Source: JAWLHA01 sp041690535 (GTDB lineage: Bacteria; Pseudomonadota; Gammaproteobacteria; Thiohalomonadales; Thiohalomonadaceae). Taken from it: 23,101 bases of DNA. The position numbers were made by a program, and so were the translations under genes. Location of the stretch: contig JAWLHA010000065.1 in assembly GCA_041690535.1 (NCBI GenBank), positions 1-23,101 on the forward strand, in the 5' to 3' direction. Shown piece after piece: positions 1-6,254 of this stretch (its first letter is position 1; the number at the start of each line of letters is the position of its first letter). The notes below the pieces were generated by a model. It saw only the letters and a list, made by a program, of their open reading frames with translations. It was not told the DNA's origin and searched no databases.

Positions 1-711
1 CTTGTGAATGGCGCGGGCGACCACCTCCTTGCCCGTACCGGTCTCGCCCAGGATCAACACCGGGGTGTCGGAGGGGGCGACGAGCGCGACCCGCTCCATG
101 ATCTCTTTCAGGCCGCTGCCGGCCCCGACGATGGTGTCGCTGATGTCCTGTCGCCCCAAGCGGGCCAGCAGCGAGCGGTTTTCCGCCTCTGTGGCCTCCC
201 GCAAGGCCTTCAACTCCCGCAGCCTGCGATGATTCTCGACGGCCACGCGCATAGGCTCTGCCATGGCCTGCGCCAAGGTCTTGTGTTCCGGCGTGAACCG
301 CTGCGGCTCCCGGGTGGTGAAGAGTAGGACATCGGCGCCGTCGTCGAGGGTGCTCAGGGGGACGGCCAGCACATCCCCCCCCACGCCTTCGGAAAGCAGG
401 CCCGGGTGGGTTTGCCGGGTGACTTGCCAGTCCCCGTGCCACGTCTCGCCCACGCGACACCACTGGAGCAGTGCCGCACTTTGCTCGTCCGTAACCGGGG
501 TGCGCCATTGGAGCGGGAGGGCATCGGGGAGGCCTCCCCCGCAGCCGGCGGTTTCCACGGGACGGCCCATTTCGATGTGCCGGACCAGCAGGTCTTGGAC
601 TGGCAGCCAACGGCGGATGAGCGGCACAAGACGCTGCAAGGCCGAGCCGAGCTCCACTTGCCGGCTGGCCTCCTGCCATACCGCCAAGAGCTGGGGGGCG
701 AATGTGTCCAT
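1..711 (-). CDS. Sigma-54-dependent NtrC-family activator, 5' part (cut by window edge)
   Basis: This is the first 237 codons of a bacterial enhancer-binding protein; the gene runs off the left edge. Residues 1 to about 165 form a sensor region with GAF-like character (inferred from layout, as in NorR-type proteins). A charged linker helix follows at about 160-185, and then the start of the AAA+ domain. The Walker A motif GETGTGKE is at residues 222-229. Such proteins hydrolyse ATP to open sigma-54 RNA polymerase complexes from upstream sites. The start is the ATG at 711, preceded directly by AAGGG; no better start lies nearby, so the exact start is moderately sure. The gene is divergent from the TauE/SafE permease, whose promoter is of the sigma-54 type, so local regulation is likely. 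The effector cannot be read from the sequence; nitric oxide, a sulfur compound or a redox signal are all possible. Confidence 0.88.
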   Translation of the reverse strand, partial: MDTFAPQLLAVWQEASRQVELGSALQRLVPLIRRWLPVQDLLVRHIEMGRPVETAGCGGGLPDALPLQWRTPVTDEQSAALLQWCRVGETWHGDWQVTRQTHPGLLSEGVGGDVLAVPLSTLDDGADVLLFTTREPQRFTPEHKTLAQAMAEPMRVAVENHRRLRELKALREATEAENRSLLARLGRQDISDTIVGAGSGLKEIMERVALVAPSDTPVLILGETGTGKEVVARAIHK

Positions 712-735
712 CCCTTGTTCCGTGAAATTTGCTGA

Positions 736-781
736 GGAGCCATCAAATATTCTGGCTCAAGCCGTGAAATATGCCGGCTCC
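736..781. promoter_or_regulatory. Imperfect dyad, candidate enhancer site for the divergent activator
   Basis: This is a 46-bp dyad with outer arms GGAGCC / GGCTCC and a core GGCT-CA-AGCC, with AT-rich blocks between. About 15 of 22 positions per half match. Its centre lies about 105 bp upstream of the expected sigma-54 transcription start and just upstream of the activator's own start codon. That is the usual place for an upstream activating sequence and for autoregulation. The binding role is inferred. Confidence 0.5.
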
Positions 782-836
782 CCGCCCCGGCGCACCTTGC
801 TCGGTCGAGAACGCAGTCGCGACGCCTATTCGGACC

Positions 837-852
837 TTGGCACGCGGCTTGC
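837..852 (+). promoter_or_regulatory. Sigma-54 (-24/-12) promoter of the TauE/SafE permease
   Basis: TTGGCACGCGGCTTGC matches the sigma-54 consensus TGGCAC-N5-TTGC exactly, with 10 bp between the invariant GG and GC. Transcription would start near 864, about 50 bases before the permease ATG at 916. The neighbouring divergent gene is a sigma-54 activator, which supports the call. Confidence 0.85.
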
Positions 853-915
853 CGTTCCATTGTGACGGGTCTCGCATTCCAGCCCGGATTACCTACACCA
901 CACGGAGGCCGACCG

Positions 916-1827
916 ATGTCGAGCAATCAGAGTGTACCTCTTGCCGAAGCGGATACCCAAAGGCTCTGGCGCATCGTGCTCTGGGGAGCTGCGGGCGTGC
1001 TGCTGGCCGGGAGCATCTTCTGGCAGGCAGGGCAGGTCGACTGGGCTGCGGAAGCTGGCGCGGGTCTTCAGCTGAAGGCGGCCATGGTTATCTTCGCCGC
1101 TGCGCTGCTGTGCGAGTACTTTGACTCCAGCCTGGGCATGGGGTACGGCACCACGCTGACGCCGCTGTTGCTCATTGCCGGGTTTGAGCCGCTGCAGATC
1201 GTTCCGGCGGTGCTCTGCAGCGAATTTCTCTCGGGTCTCAGCGCCGGGGTGCTGCATCATCGCCACGGCAACGTGGATCTGCTCGGAGACCCCCATGCGC
1301 GCCGCACCCTGGGGCTGCTGTCACTGCTGAGTGTGGTGGGGGCGCTCACCGCCGTGACGGTTGCAGTGACCATCCCCAAGTTCTGGGTGGGAGTGCTTAT
1401 CACCTTCATCATCCTCAGCATGGGGGGGCTCATTCTGGCGACCCGCCATCGCCGCTTTGCCTATCGGGCTCGCAACGTGGTGGTGGTCGGAGCGGTCGCT
1501 GCCTTCAACAAGGGGGTGAGCGGCGGGGGCTACGGGCCGTTGGTCACCGCCGGTCAGGTGGTCTCCGGGGTGCCGGCCAAGCACGCGGTTGCCATCACCT
1601 CCGTGGCCGAGTCGCTGACCTGCCTGGTGGGGCTGAGTGCCTATCTGCTCTTCAAGGGGCAACCCGACTGGTCGCTGGTGGTTCCGCTCTGCCTGGGCGC
1701 GCTGCTTTCGGTCCCGTTGGCCACCCGCACCGTACGCTGGCTGCCGGAGAAGGTGCTCCGCTCGGGTGTCGGTATCTTCACCACTCTGCTGGGGCTGCTG
1801 GCCCTTGCCAAGTTGCTGCAGTGGTGA
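916..1827 (+). CDS. TauE/SafE family membrane permease (anion or sulfite exporter type)
   Basis: This 303-residue multi-spanning inner-membrane protein belongs to the TauE/SafE family (DUF81). Members export sulfite, sulfoacetate or related anions, or serve as uncharacterised permeases. Hydrophobic segments lie at about residues 20-38, 55-75, 85-110, 135-160, 165-185 and through to the C-terminus. A family-type glycine-rich stretch, NKGVSGGGYGPLVTAGQV, is at about residues 199-216. The start at 916 is preceded by GGAGG seven bases upstream; the frame is open further upstream to 862 but lacks a comparable ribosome site. The gene is probably monocistronic. It is driven by the sigma-54 promoter at 837-852, hence by the divergent activator. 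The substrate is not evident; sulfite or another sulfur anion is a reasonable inference in this context. Confidence 0.9.
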   Translation: MSSNQSVPLAEADTQRLWRIVLWGAAGVLLAGSIFWQAGQVDWAAEAGAGLQLKAAMVIFAAALLCEYFDSSLGMGYGTTLTPLLLIAGFEPLQIVPAVLCSEFLSGLSAGVLHHRHGNVDLLGDPHARRTLGLLSLLSVVGALTAVTVAVTIPKFWVGVLITFIILSMGGLILATRHRRFAYRARNVVVVGAVAAFNKGVSGGGYGPLVTAGQVVSGVPAKHAVAITSVAESLTCLVGLSAYLLFKGQPDWSLVVPLCLGALLSVPLATRTVRWLPEKVLRSGVGIFTTLLGLLALAKLLQW

Positions 1828-1844
1828 GCGGCATCGCTGGTGCG

Positions 1845-2009
1845 CAGGGTGAACGCATACTCACCCAAGAGCGACGTAAGTCCTTGAAAGCAGGTCGACG
1901 GCCGCATGGACGCGGCCGTCGAGCGTACATGGATGTATTCACAGCGGATCTGCTTTCAAGGACTTACGTCGCTCACAGCCTGGCAGTGACGTTGTATGCG
2001 TTCACCCTG
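1845..2009 (+). repeat. Palindromic MITE-like element, copy R1 (complete, 165 bp)
   Basis: This is the reference copy. Terminal inverted repeats are perfect over 16 bp: CAGGGTGAACGCATAC (1845-1860) and GTATGCGTTCACCCTG (1994-2009). A second inverted repeat of 28 bp with one mismatch lies inside (1869-1896 with 1947-1974, core TAAGTCCTTGAAAGCAG). In the middle is an 11-bp hairpin with loop ATGGAC (1895-1922). There is no open reading frame of note. It starts 17 bases after the permease stop, so it may also fold at the 3' end of that mRNA. Flanks CTGGTGCG (left) and CTGGCGCG (right, one base offset) could be a decayed target duplication. Confidence 0.88.
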
Positions 2010-2010
2010 T

Positions 2011-2074
2011 CTGGCGCGGCGCCAGGTTGCCCCCCCTCGCAGGCGCCGCCACAATGGGCGGTTTTTTGGGGGGA
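2011..2074 (+). promoter_or_regulatory. Structured leader with terminator and anti-Shine-Dalgarno pairing before DUF481 gene
   Basis: Four alternative pairings can be read. CTGGCGC / GCGCCAG (2011-2017 with 2019-2025) forms a local dyad. GCGGCGCC (2016-2023) can instead pair with GGCGCCGC (2042-2049). CCGCC / GGCGG (2046-2050 with 2057-2061) followed by six T (2062-2067) forms an intrinsic terminator. A run of seven C (2030-2036) can pair with the GGGGGG ribosome site (2068-2073). The arrangement resembles an attenuator, but regulation is inferred and GC-rich chance pairing is possible. Confidence 0.45.
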
Positions 2075-2079
2075 TATTC

Positions 2080-2850
2080 ATGAAGGGTTCGGATACGTCA
2101 GGCCGACTGCTGCTGTCGGCAGCCCTGCTGCTTGGAGCGGAGTCGGCCGCAGCCATCGTCAATATCGAGGCGCTGCGCCAGGAGACGCTGCCCGAAGGGT
2201 TCTCCGGGAGCGTGGAGCTGGTGCTCGGCGGGAAATCGGGCAATGTGGACAAGGAGGCCTATGAAGGTGCTGCCCGGATCGACTGGGCGCGGGGCGATCA
2301 GAGTGCCTTTGTGCTCGCGGAGCGGGAGTACGGCAGAACCGAAGGGGTCCGTGACGCCAACCGCACGTTTTTGCACCTGCGCGGTATGCGGGCAGTCTCC
2401 CCCAGGTACACGGGCGAAGCCTATGTGCAGTTGGAACAGGATGAGTTTCGCCGACTGAAACTGCGCCGCCTTGCGGGTGGAGGGGTGCGGATCGGCCTGG
2501 TTGGCGGCCAGACGGTGAGTTCGCTGCACCTGGGGGTGGGCGCCTATGGCTATGAAGAACACCTGGACGAGCTGGTGGACGATCGGGACAGTGGCACACG
2601 CGCCAGTCTCTATTTGGATTACCGCTATCGATTGAGCGAGCGGGTGAGCGCCGCCAGTACCACTTACTACCAGCCGAGGGTGGGAGAGGCGGCCGATTTC
2701 CGCGCGCTGGAGCAGGCGTCTTTGCTGTTCGGTGTCTCGGAGCGGTTGGACATGAGGCTGTCGTTGGATTTTGTGCACGACAGCCGTCCGCCGGCCGGTG
2801 TCGAGCGCAGCGACCTCCTGTACCGCACCAGTCTGCTCTACCGCTTCTGA
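2080..2850 (+). CDS. DUF481-like outer-membrane beta-barrel protein
   Basis: This is a 256-residue exported protein. A signal peptide spans about residues 1-25 (basic start, leucine and alanine-rich core, AESAAA before the mature part). The mature protein alternates short amphipathic strands and turns (for example SVELVLGGKSGN and SLYLDYRYRL) and ends in LLYRTSLLYRF. A final aromatic residue is the outer-membrane insertion signal for BamA. Length and strand pattern fit the DUF481 (YdiY-like, salt-induced) family; the role in the cell is unknown. The ATG at 2080 follows GGGGGGA with six bases spacing, whereas the longer frame from 1996 would run through the end of a repeat and is unlikely. The gene sits between repeat copies R1 and R2 and appears to be monocistronic. 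Confidence 0.8.
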   Translation: MKGSDTSGRLLLSAALLLGAESAAAIVNIEALRQETLPEGFSGSVELVLGGKSGNVDKEAYEGAARIDWARGDQSAFVLAEREYGRTEGVRDANRTFLHLRGMRAVSPRYTGEAYVQLEQDEFRRLKLRRLAGGGVRIGLVGGQTVSSLHLGVGAYGYEEHLDELVDDRDSGTRASLYLDYRYRLSERVSAASTTYYQPRVGEAADFRALEQASLLFGVSERLDMRLSLDFVHDSRPPAGVERSDLLYRTSLLYRF

Positions 2851-2927
2851 AGCAGTGTCCTGGAGTCCGGTTTTCCGCTGGGGCACCGAACAGGCAAGCG
2901 GAAAAAAATAGCCGATCGCAGCGGGAG

Positions 2928-2948
2928 TGCCCCGTAAGTGGCGGGGCA
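2928..2948 (+). terminator. Hairpin downstream of DUF481 gene
   Basis: TGCCCCG and CGGGGCA form a perfect 7-bp stem with a 7-base loop. It has no T tract, so it may stabilise the mRNA 3' end rather than terminate transcription. A second weak stem, TTTTCCGCT / AGCGGAAAA, lies upstream at 2871-2905. Confidence 0.35.
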
Positions 2949-2981
2949 GTGCACCGCCATGGGTGATAAGCGCATCACCAC

Positions 2982-3058
2982 AGACGGCCGCGTCCATGCG
3001 GCCGACGACCTGCTATCAAGGGCTTGCGTCGCTGTTGGGTAAGTATGCGTTCACCCTG
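2982..3058 (-). repeat. Palindromic MITE-like element, copy R2 (partial, reverse orientation)
   Basis: Read on the minus strand this matches the left half of R1: terminal repeat CAGGGTGAACGCATAC, then the TTACCCAACAGCGACG module, the inner arm (with a few changes) and the central hairpin with loop ATGGAC. The other arm is missing. A diverged terminal repeat may lie just to the left (GGGTGATAAGCGCATCAC, 2961-2978), which would make this an internally deleted copy of about 100 bp. R2 and R1 bracket the DUF481 gene in opposite orientation. Confidence 0.8.
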
Positions 3059-3214
3059 ACGCCCCGAGTGAATAACGTGTAGACATATCACATCAGGGTA
3101 TCGACACGCGGGTTCGTCGATCGCGAATATGCATGGTTTCCCCCCAGGGGCTGGACTATACCTTTATGGGTTTGTGAACAGCCGTGAGAATGCGGGGAGC
3201 GGGAGGGACGCAGG

Positions 3215-3859
3215 ATGCTGAGTCGCACGTCGATGGTGTTGGCGGGAGTGTTGTGCCAAGTGCCGCTTGCGGTGGCCGAGCCGCTGTCAGACAGCCTCCA
3301 TGAAGTCCTCGCCGCCTACCGAACTGGTCAGTTCGATCAGGCTGTGGCCCAGCTCGGCGATGCCGCCACCCTGATCCGTGCGACCAAGGCGCAGATACTG
3401 TCGCGTTTTCTTCCTTACCCGCGCTCAGGATGGAGCGCCAGCGAGGTGGAGGTCAGTGTCTCCGGGATCGAAGAGCCCAATGGCGCGAGTCGCGTCACTC
3501 GCAGCTACTACTTCGGGGGGGAGACGGCACCGGCTGTGATCACCGTCTCTCTCTGGGGGGATTCGCCCATGGTGCGCAATCTGGCTCCGACCTTTGACAA
3601 CCCCCTTTACCTGGGCGGGGAGGTCGAACTGGTCCTGCTGCAGGGGCGCAACGTCTTGCTGAACCGCGCCGACAACTCCATGAAGACCCTGGTGGGCGAC
3701 TCCCTCCTGGTTTCGGTGGTGGGGCGCCGGGGGGGCGATCTGGAGACCGTCAAGGCCTACTTCAAGGCAATTGATTTCTCTACCCTGGAGGGTGCCGTGC
3801 AACACTTCTCCGCGGCCCCTCTTCCCCGGACGAAGAGGTTTGCGCCCGATCCCTCCTGA
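3215..3859 (+). CDS. Exported protein of unknown function
   Basis: This 214-residue protein has a clear signal peptide (residues 1-21, ending AVA before EPLSDSL), so it should be periplasmic. I do not recognise the family. After an N-terminal helical stretch (residues 24-60, with AAYRTGQFDQAVAQL resembling one TPR-like helix pair) the rest looks beta-rich. It contains YYFGGETAPAVITVSLWGDSPM and a region reading LGGEVELVLLQGRNVLLN. The start at 3215 follows GGAGGGA by seven bases. The gene lies 50 bases upstream of the DsrE-like gene on the same strand, so the two could be cotranscribed. Function cannot be inferred beyond an envelope location. Confidence 0.75.
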   Translation: MLSRTSMVLAGVLCQVPLAVAEPLSDSLHEVLAAYRTGQFDQAVAQLGDAATLIRATKAQILSRFLPYPRSGWSASEVEVSVSGIEEPNGASRVTRSYYFGGETAPAVITVSLWGDSPMVRNLAPTFDNPLYLGGEVELVLLQGRNVLLNRADNSMKTLVGDSLLVSVVGRRGGDLETVKAYFKAIDFSTLEGAVQHFSAAPLPRTKRFAPDPS

Positions 3860-3909
3860 AAGGCAACGCCGGCCCCAAGGACAGGACCAAAGCCAAAGGT
3901 GAGTGTCCG

Positions 3910-4266
3910 TTGGCAAAGATCGCAATCATTGTTCTCGCCGATACAGAGTCGCCCGGTGACCAAAGCCGCCTCCTCAGCGCAATGGTGGCCGCCAGGGAGT
4001 TCAGGCAGGCGGGGGACCAAGTGGATTTGATCTTCGATGGCGCAGCCAGCAAGTGGATCGGCGAGCTTAGCGGAACAGGGCACCGCCACCACACCCTCTA
4101 CGAGCAGATCAAGGATACGATCGTGGGCGTGTGTGCCTCTTGCGCGGAAGAGTTCGGCGCTACGGAGGCGATTGCGCGCGCCGGCGTGCCGTTGCTGAGG
4201 GAGTCGGACGGCCACCCCAGCCTTCGCCGCCTGGTCGTCCAGGGATACCAGATCCTGCCGTTCTGA
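3910..4266 (+). CDS. DsrE/DsrF-like sulfur-relay family protein
   Basis: This is a 118-residue cytoplasmic protein with the DsrE/F-like Rossmann-type fold. It opens with a hydrophobic strand (AKIAIIVLAD), followed by a helix and a second strand, QVDLIFDG. The segment IVGVCASCAEEFG at residues 71-83 brings two cysteines (75 and 78) to the place where DsrE-like proteins carry their sulfur-accepting cysteine. Members take part in persulfide handling or are uncharacterised. The start is TTG at 3910 with GGTGAG upstream; no ATG or GTG occurs in frame nearby. It follows the exported unknown protein by 50 bases. A sulfur role is inferred from the family and from soxB and YeeE genes in the window; no dsrF or dsrH partner is present. 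Confidence 0.75.
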   Translation: MAKIAIIVLADTESPGDQSRLLSAMVAAREFRQAGDQVDLIFDGAASKWIGELSGTGHRHHTLYEQIKDTIVGVCASCAEEFGATEAIARAGVPLLRESDGHPSLRRLVVQGYQILPF

Positions 4267-4276
4267 GAGAGGCCAG

Positions 4277-4307
4277 CCCGGCGCCGGCGTTCTGTGCCGG
4301 CGCCGGG
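4277..4307. terminator. Strong GC hairpin between convergent genes
   Basis: CCCGGCGCCGGC (4277-4288) and GCCGGCGCCGGG (4296-4307) form a perfect 12-bp stem with loop GTTCTGT. It lies between the stop codons of the DsrE-like gene (plus) and the small lipoprotein gene (minus). No T tract follows on either strand, so it is terminator-like by position and strength only. Confidence 0.55.
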
Positions 4308-4324
4308 GATTCCGATCGACAACG

Positions 4325-4513
4325 CTACTGGGCACGCTCCTGTAGCGCCTCGCCCCGCTCCTCCAGCTGTTGACCGCCCCGCTCCATGCTCTCATCCAAC
4401 TGTTCACCGCGCCGTTCCGCAGGTCCTTCCTCCTCCATGGCACCCTCGCATCCGGCCAGAGAAAGTCCGAGGATGGCCGCGGCGAACAGGGTCGTGATGC
4501 TGCGTAGCAACAT
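4325..4513 (-). CDS. Small lipoprotein with charged, glutamate-rich repeat region
   Basis: This is a 62-residue predicted lipoprotein. The signal peptide ends in the lipobox LAGC (residues 19-22), so Cys22 would be acylated. The mature part is short, hydrophilic and rich in Glu, Arg and Gln, with repeating motifs (RRGEQLDES, RGGQQLEERGEALQER) and likely a single amphipathic helix. The ATG at 4513 is preceded by AGGGAGAG, which separates the real gene from a much longer open frame running antisense through the transporter gene. It lies 29 bases downstream of the DUF3096 gene on the same strand, so they are probably one transcript. The function is unknown; Lpp-like or envelope-stress small lipoproteins are possible analogues. 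Confidence 0.78.
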   Translation of the reverse strand: MLLRSITTLFAAAILGLSLAGCEGAMEEEGPAERRGEQLDESMERGGQQLEERGEALQERAQ

Positions 4514-4542
4514 GGCTGCCTCTCCCTGAAGTCTGTTGGAAT

Positions 4543-4671
4543 TCACCCCACCAGCCCGATCACTCCAATCACGATCAGGTAGACCGCAACGATGTAGTTG
4601 AGCAGCCGCGGCATGAACAGGATCAGTAGGCCTGCAACCAGTGCCACTAACGGCTGCGCTTCCACATTCAT
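4543..4671 (-). CDS. DUF3096 small membrane protein
   Basis: This 42-residue peptide fits the DUF3096 family, whose members have the same length and pattern: a polar start followed by two hydrophobic stretches. Segment one is PLVALVAGLLILFM, a conserved PRLLNYIVAVYLI motif follows, and segment two ends IGVIGLVG. The ATG at 4671 has GGAG seven bases upstream. The gene is too short for many gene finders. It is followed by the small lipoprotein gene and is divergent from the VIT-type transporter gene 91 bases away. Its role is unknown; it would be an inner-membrane hairpin protein. Confidence 0.8.
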   Translation of the reverse strand: MNVEAQPLVALVAGLLILFMPRLLNYIVAVYLIVIGVIGLVG

Positions 4672-4762
4672 TCGCTTCTCCGGCAATCGTGCAGCCACCC
4701 TGATGCAGTGCTAAGTCTAGACCCAACTGCCATCCACGCCAGAGTGGGTTTCGGAGGTGGCC

Positions 4763-5515
4763 GTGCCCCACGAAAGAGAGCTCGACAGGATTCGGGAAGC
4801 GCATCGCCCCGGCCGCATTCGAGTCCGGCTGGAGCGCCCGCCGCCCTACAACTACCTGGGCGATTCCATCCTTGGGGCTATTGACGGACTGGTCACCACG
4901 TTCGCGGTCGTTGCCGGCGCGGTGGGCGGGGGCCTGGGGGATGCGGTCATTCTCGTGCTGGGATTTGCCAATCTCATCGCCGACGGCTTCAGCATGGCCG
5001 TGAGCAATTATCTCAGCAGCAAGAGTGAACGGGACCAGGTGGCGCATGCGCGGGCGCAAGAGGCGATGCACATCGAGCTTGCGCCCGAGGGGCAGCGGGA
5101 GGAGTTGCGCCAGGTGGTGATGCGCCTGGGGATCAGGGGGGAATGCCTCGAGCGGGTCACCGACGCCATCGCCGCGGACCGGCAACGGTGGATCGAAACC
5201 ATCGTCGGGGCGCAGACCAATCTGCCGACCCGCGGTGTGCGGCCCCTGCGGGCGGGGGTGACGACGTTCGGCAGCTTCGTCCTGCTTGGCACGATTCCGC
5301 TGCTGCCTTTCGTGTTGCCCTGGTTGGAGGAGTGGGAGGTGCCCATGAGTGCGCTGTTGACGTTGTGTGCGTTCTTCGCCGTGGGCGTGGCCAAGGGTAT
5401 GGTTCTCAACCGCAGCCTGCTGCTCAGCGGGGGCGAAACCCTTCTTACCGGGGGCGTTGCAGCCGTGCTTGCATACGCGGTGGGCGCCTGGCTGCGTGGC
5501 GTGGTGGGCGCGTAA
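4763..5515 (+). CDS. VIT1/CCC1-type iron/manganese transporter family membrane protein
   Basis: This is a 250-residue integral membrane protein of the DUF125/VIT family, which moves ferrous iron or manganese out of the cytoplasm by proton antiport. The signature first helix is GDSILGAIDGLVTTFAVVAG (Asp41 is the expected metal or proton residue). The second helix reads GFANLIADGFSMAVSNYLSS. A hydrophilic cytoplasmic stretch with many Glu and His follows (residues 86-160, including SERDQVAHARAQEAMHIE), as in members with a metal-binding domain. Three more membrane segments lie at about 175-195, 200-220 and 226-248. The start chosen is GTG at 4763, five bases after GGAGG; GTG at 4757 overlaps that site and is less likely. 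The substrate is inferred. Confidence 0.85.
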   Translation: MPHERELDRIREAHRPGRIRVRLERPPPYNYLGDSILGAIDGLVTTFAVVAGAVGGGLGDAVILVLGFANLIADGFSMAVSNYLSSKSERDQVAHARAQEAMHIELAPEGQREELRQVVMRLGIRGECLERVTDAIAADRQRWIETIVGAQTNLPTRGVRPLRAGVTTFGSFVLLGTIPLLPFVLPWLEEWEVPMSALLTLCAFFAVGVAKGMVLNRSLLLSGGETLLTGGVAAVLAYAVGAWLRGVVGA

Positions 5516-5663
5516 AAATATTCGACACGGCAATGGCGCCTTATGGAACCTGGACTAAGCTTAAGGAGCAAATGGGACGGTGCACAACAACAACTAAATG
5601 CCGCGCTTTGGTGGGGGAAGGCGGAGCGCGCAACGTCCCGATGATCCGTACTGCCGCGGATCG

Positions 5664-5692
5664 TTGAAGGCTTATTGAACAGTGGATAATCA
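5664..5692 (+). promoter_or_regulatory. Possible sigma-70 promoter of the SCP2-like gene
   Basis: TTGAAG (5664-5669) and TAATCA (5687-5692) are 17 bases apart; GATAAT overlaps the second box. The match is modest. The 200-base gap 5516-5715 holds nothing else that I can identify. Confidence 0.3.
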
Positions 5693-5715
5693 CTATAAAG
5701 AAGGAGACAACAACG

Positions 5716-6111
5716 ATGGCTGAACTTTTTTCCGAAGAGTGGATGAAGTCCTTTATGGAGGAGTGGAACAAGGAGCCGGAGCTTCGCGGGGCTCTGGAGA
5801 AGATCAACTTCAACTCCGTCATTGGCTACGGCTTCGACGGAGAGGCTGCTCCGGCCGGCGTACTGGTCGTGGAAAACGGAACGGCTGTTTCCGCAGGGAA
5901 ATTTGATGGGCACTCGTTGAACTGGGACCTGCGGGCCTCTTCTGACGACTGGACGAAGTGGATCCAGAAGGGCATCGGCATGATGGGGCTGGGGATGGCC
6001 TACACCTCCCGCAAGCTGAAATTCAACGTGGGCGATTATGCTGCAATGGTCAAGGACCCGCGCATGGCCGGTCCGTTCATCAAGAGCTTCTCGGTGATGT
6101 CTCGCATCTGA
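5716..6111 (+). CDS. SCP2 sterol-binding-like protein
   Basis: This 131-residue soluble protein fits the SCP-2 sterol transfer family, small lipid-binding folds found in many proteobacteria. An amphipathic N-terminal helix (EEWMKSFMEEWNKEPELRGALEKI) is followed by strands that end in KFDGHSLNWDLRASSDDW. A typical C-terminal half reads KLKFNVGDYAAMVKD. The start at 5716 has GGAG nine bases upstream. The gene stands alone: a promoter-like sequence lies before it and a very strong terminator after it. The ligand is not evident from the sequence; fatty acyl or other hydrophobic compounds are typical of the family. Confidence 0.75.
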   Translation: MAELFSEEWMKSFMEEWNKEPELRGALEKINFNSVIGYGFDGEAAPAGVLVVENGTAVSAGKFDGHSLNWDLRASSDDWTKWIQKGIGMMGLGMAYTSRKLKFNVGDYAAMVKDPRMAGPFIKSFSVMSRI

Positions 6112-6171
6112 ACAGCTGTTCCGACCACGAGGCGCTCAGGGGGACGCCCCAACGTGCAGAGGGGGGGAATG

Positions 6172-6200
6172 AAAAAGGGCGGCCCTGGGCCGCCCTTTTT
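6172..6200 (+). terminator. Rho-independent terminator of the SCP2-like gene
   Basis: AAAAAGGGCGGCC and GGCCGCCCTTTTT form a perfect 13-bp stem with a 3-base loop, ending in five T. It sits 60 bases after the stop codon. The A and T runs on both sides make it able to work in both directions. Confidence 0.92.
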
Positions 6201-6254
6201 CGCGCCTGCGCCACCCATCGGGTATGCTTGCCCTTGATCACGCAAGGACCCGGC

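Noticed and set aside
1845..3058. CRISPR array interpretation of the recurring repeats
   Set aside because: Copies are kilobases apart, about 165 bp long and internally palindromic, with no regular spacers and no cas genes.
4514..5533. Upstream part of a 402-codon minus-strand frame
   Set aside because: It is antisense to the VIT-type gene. Only the last 62 codons, with their own ribosome site and lipobox, are a real gene.
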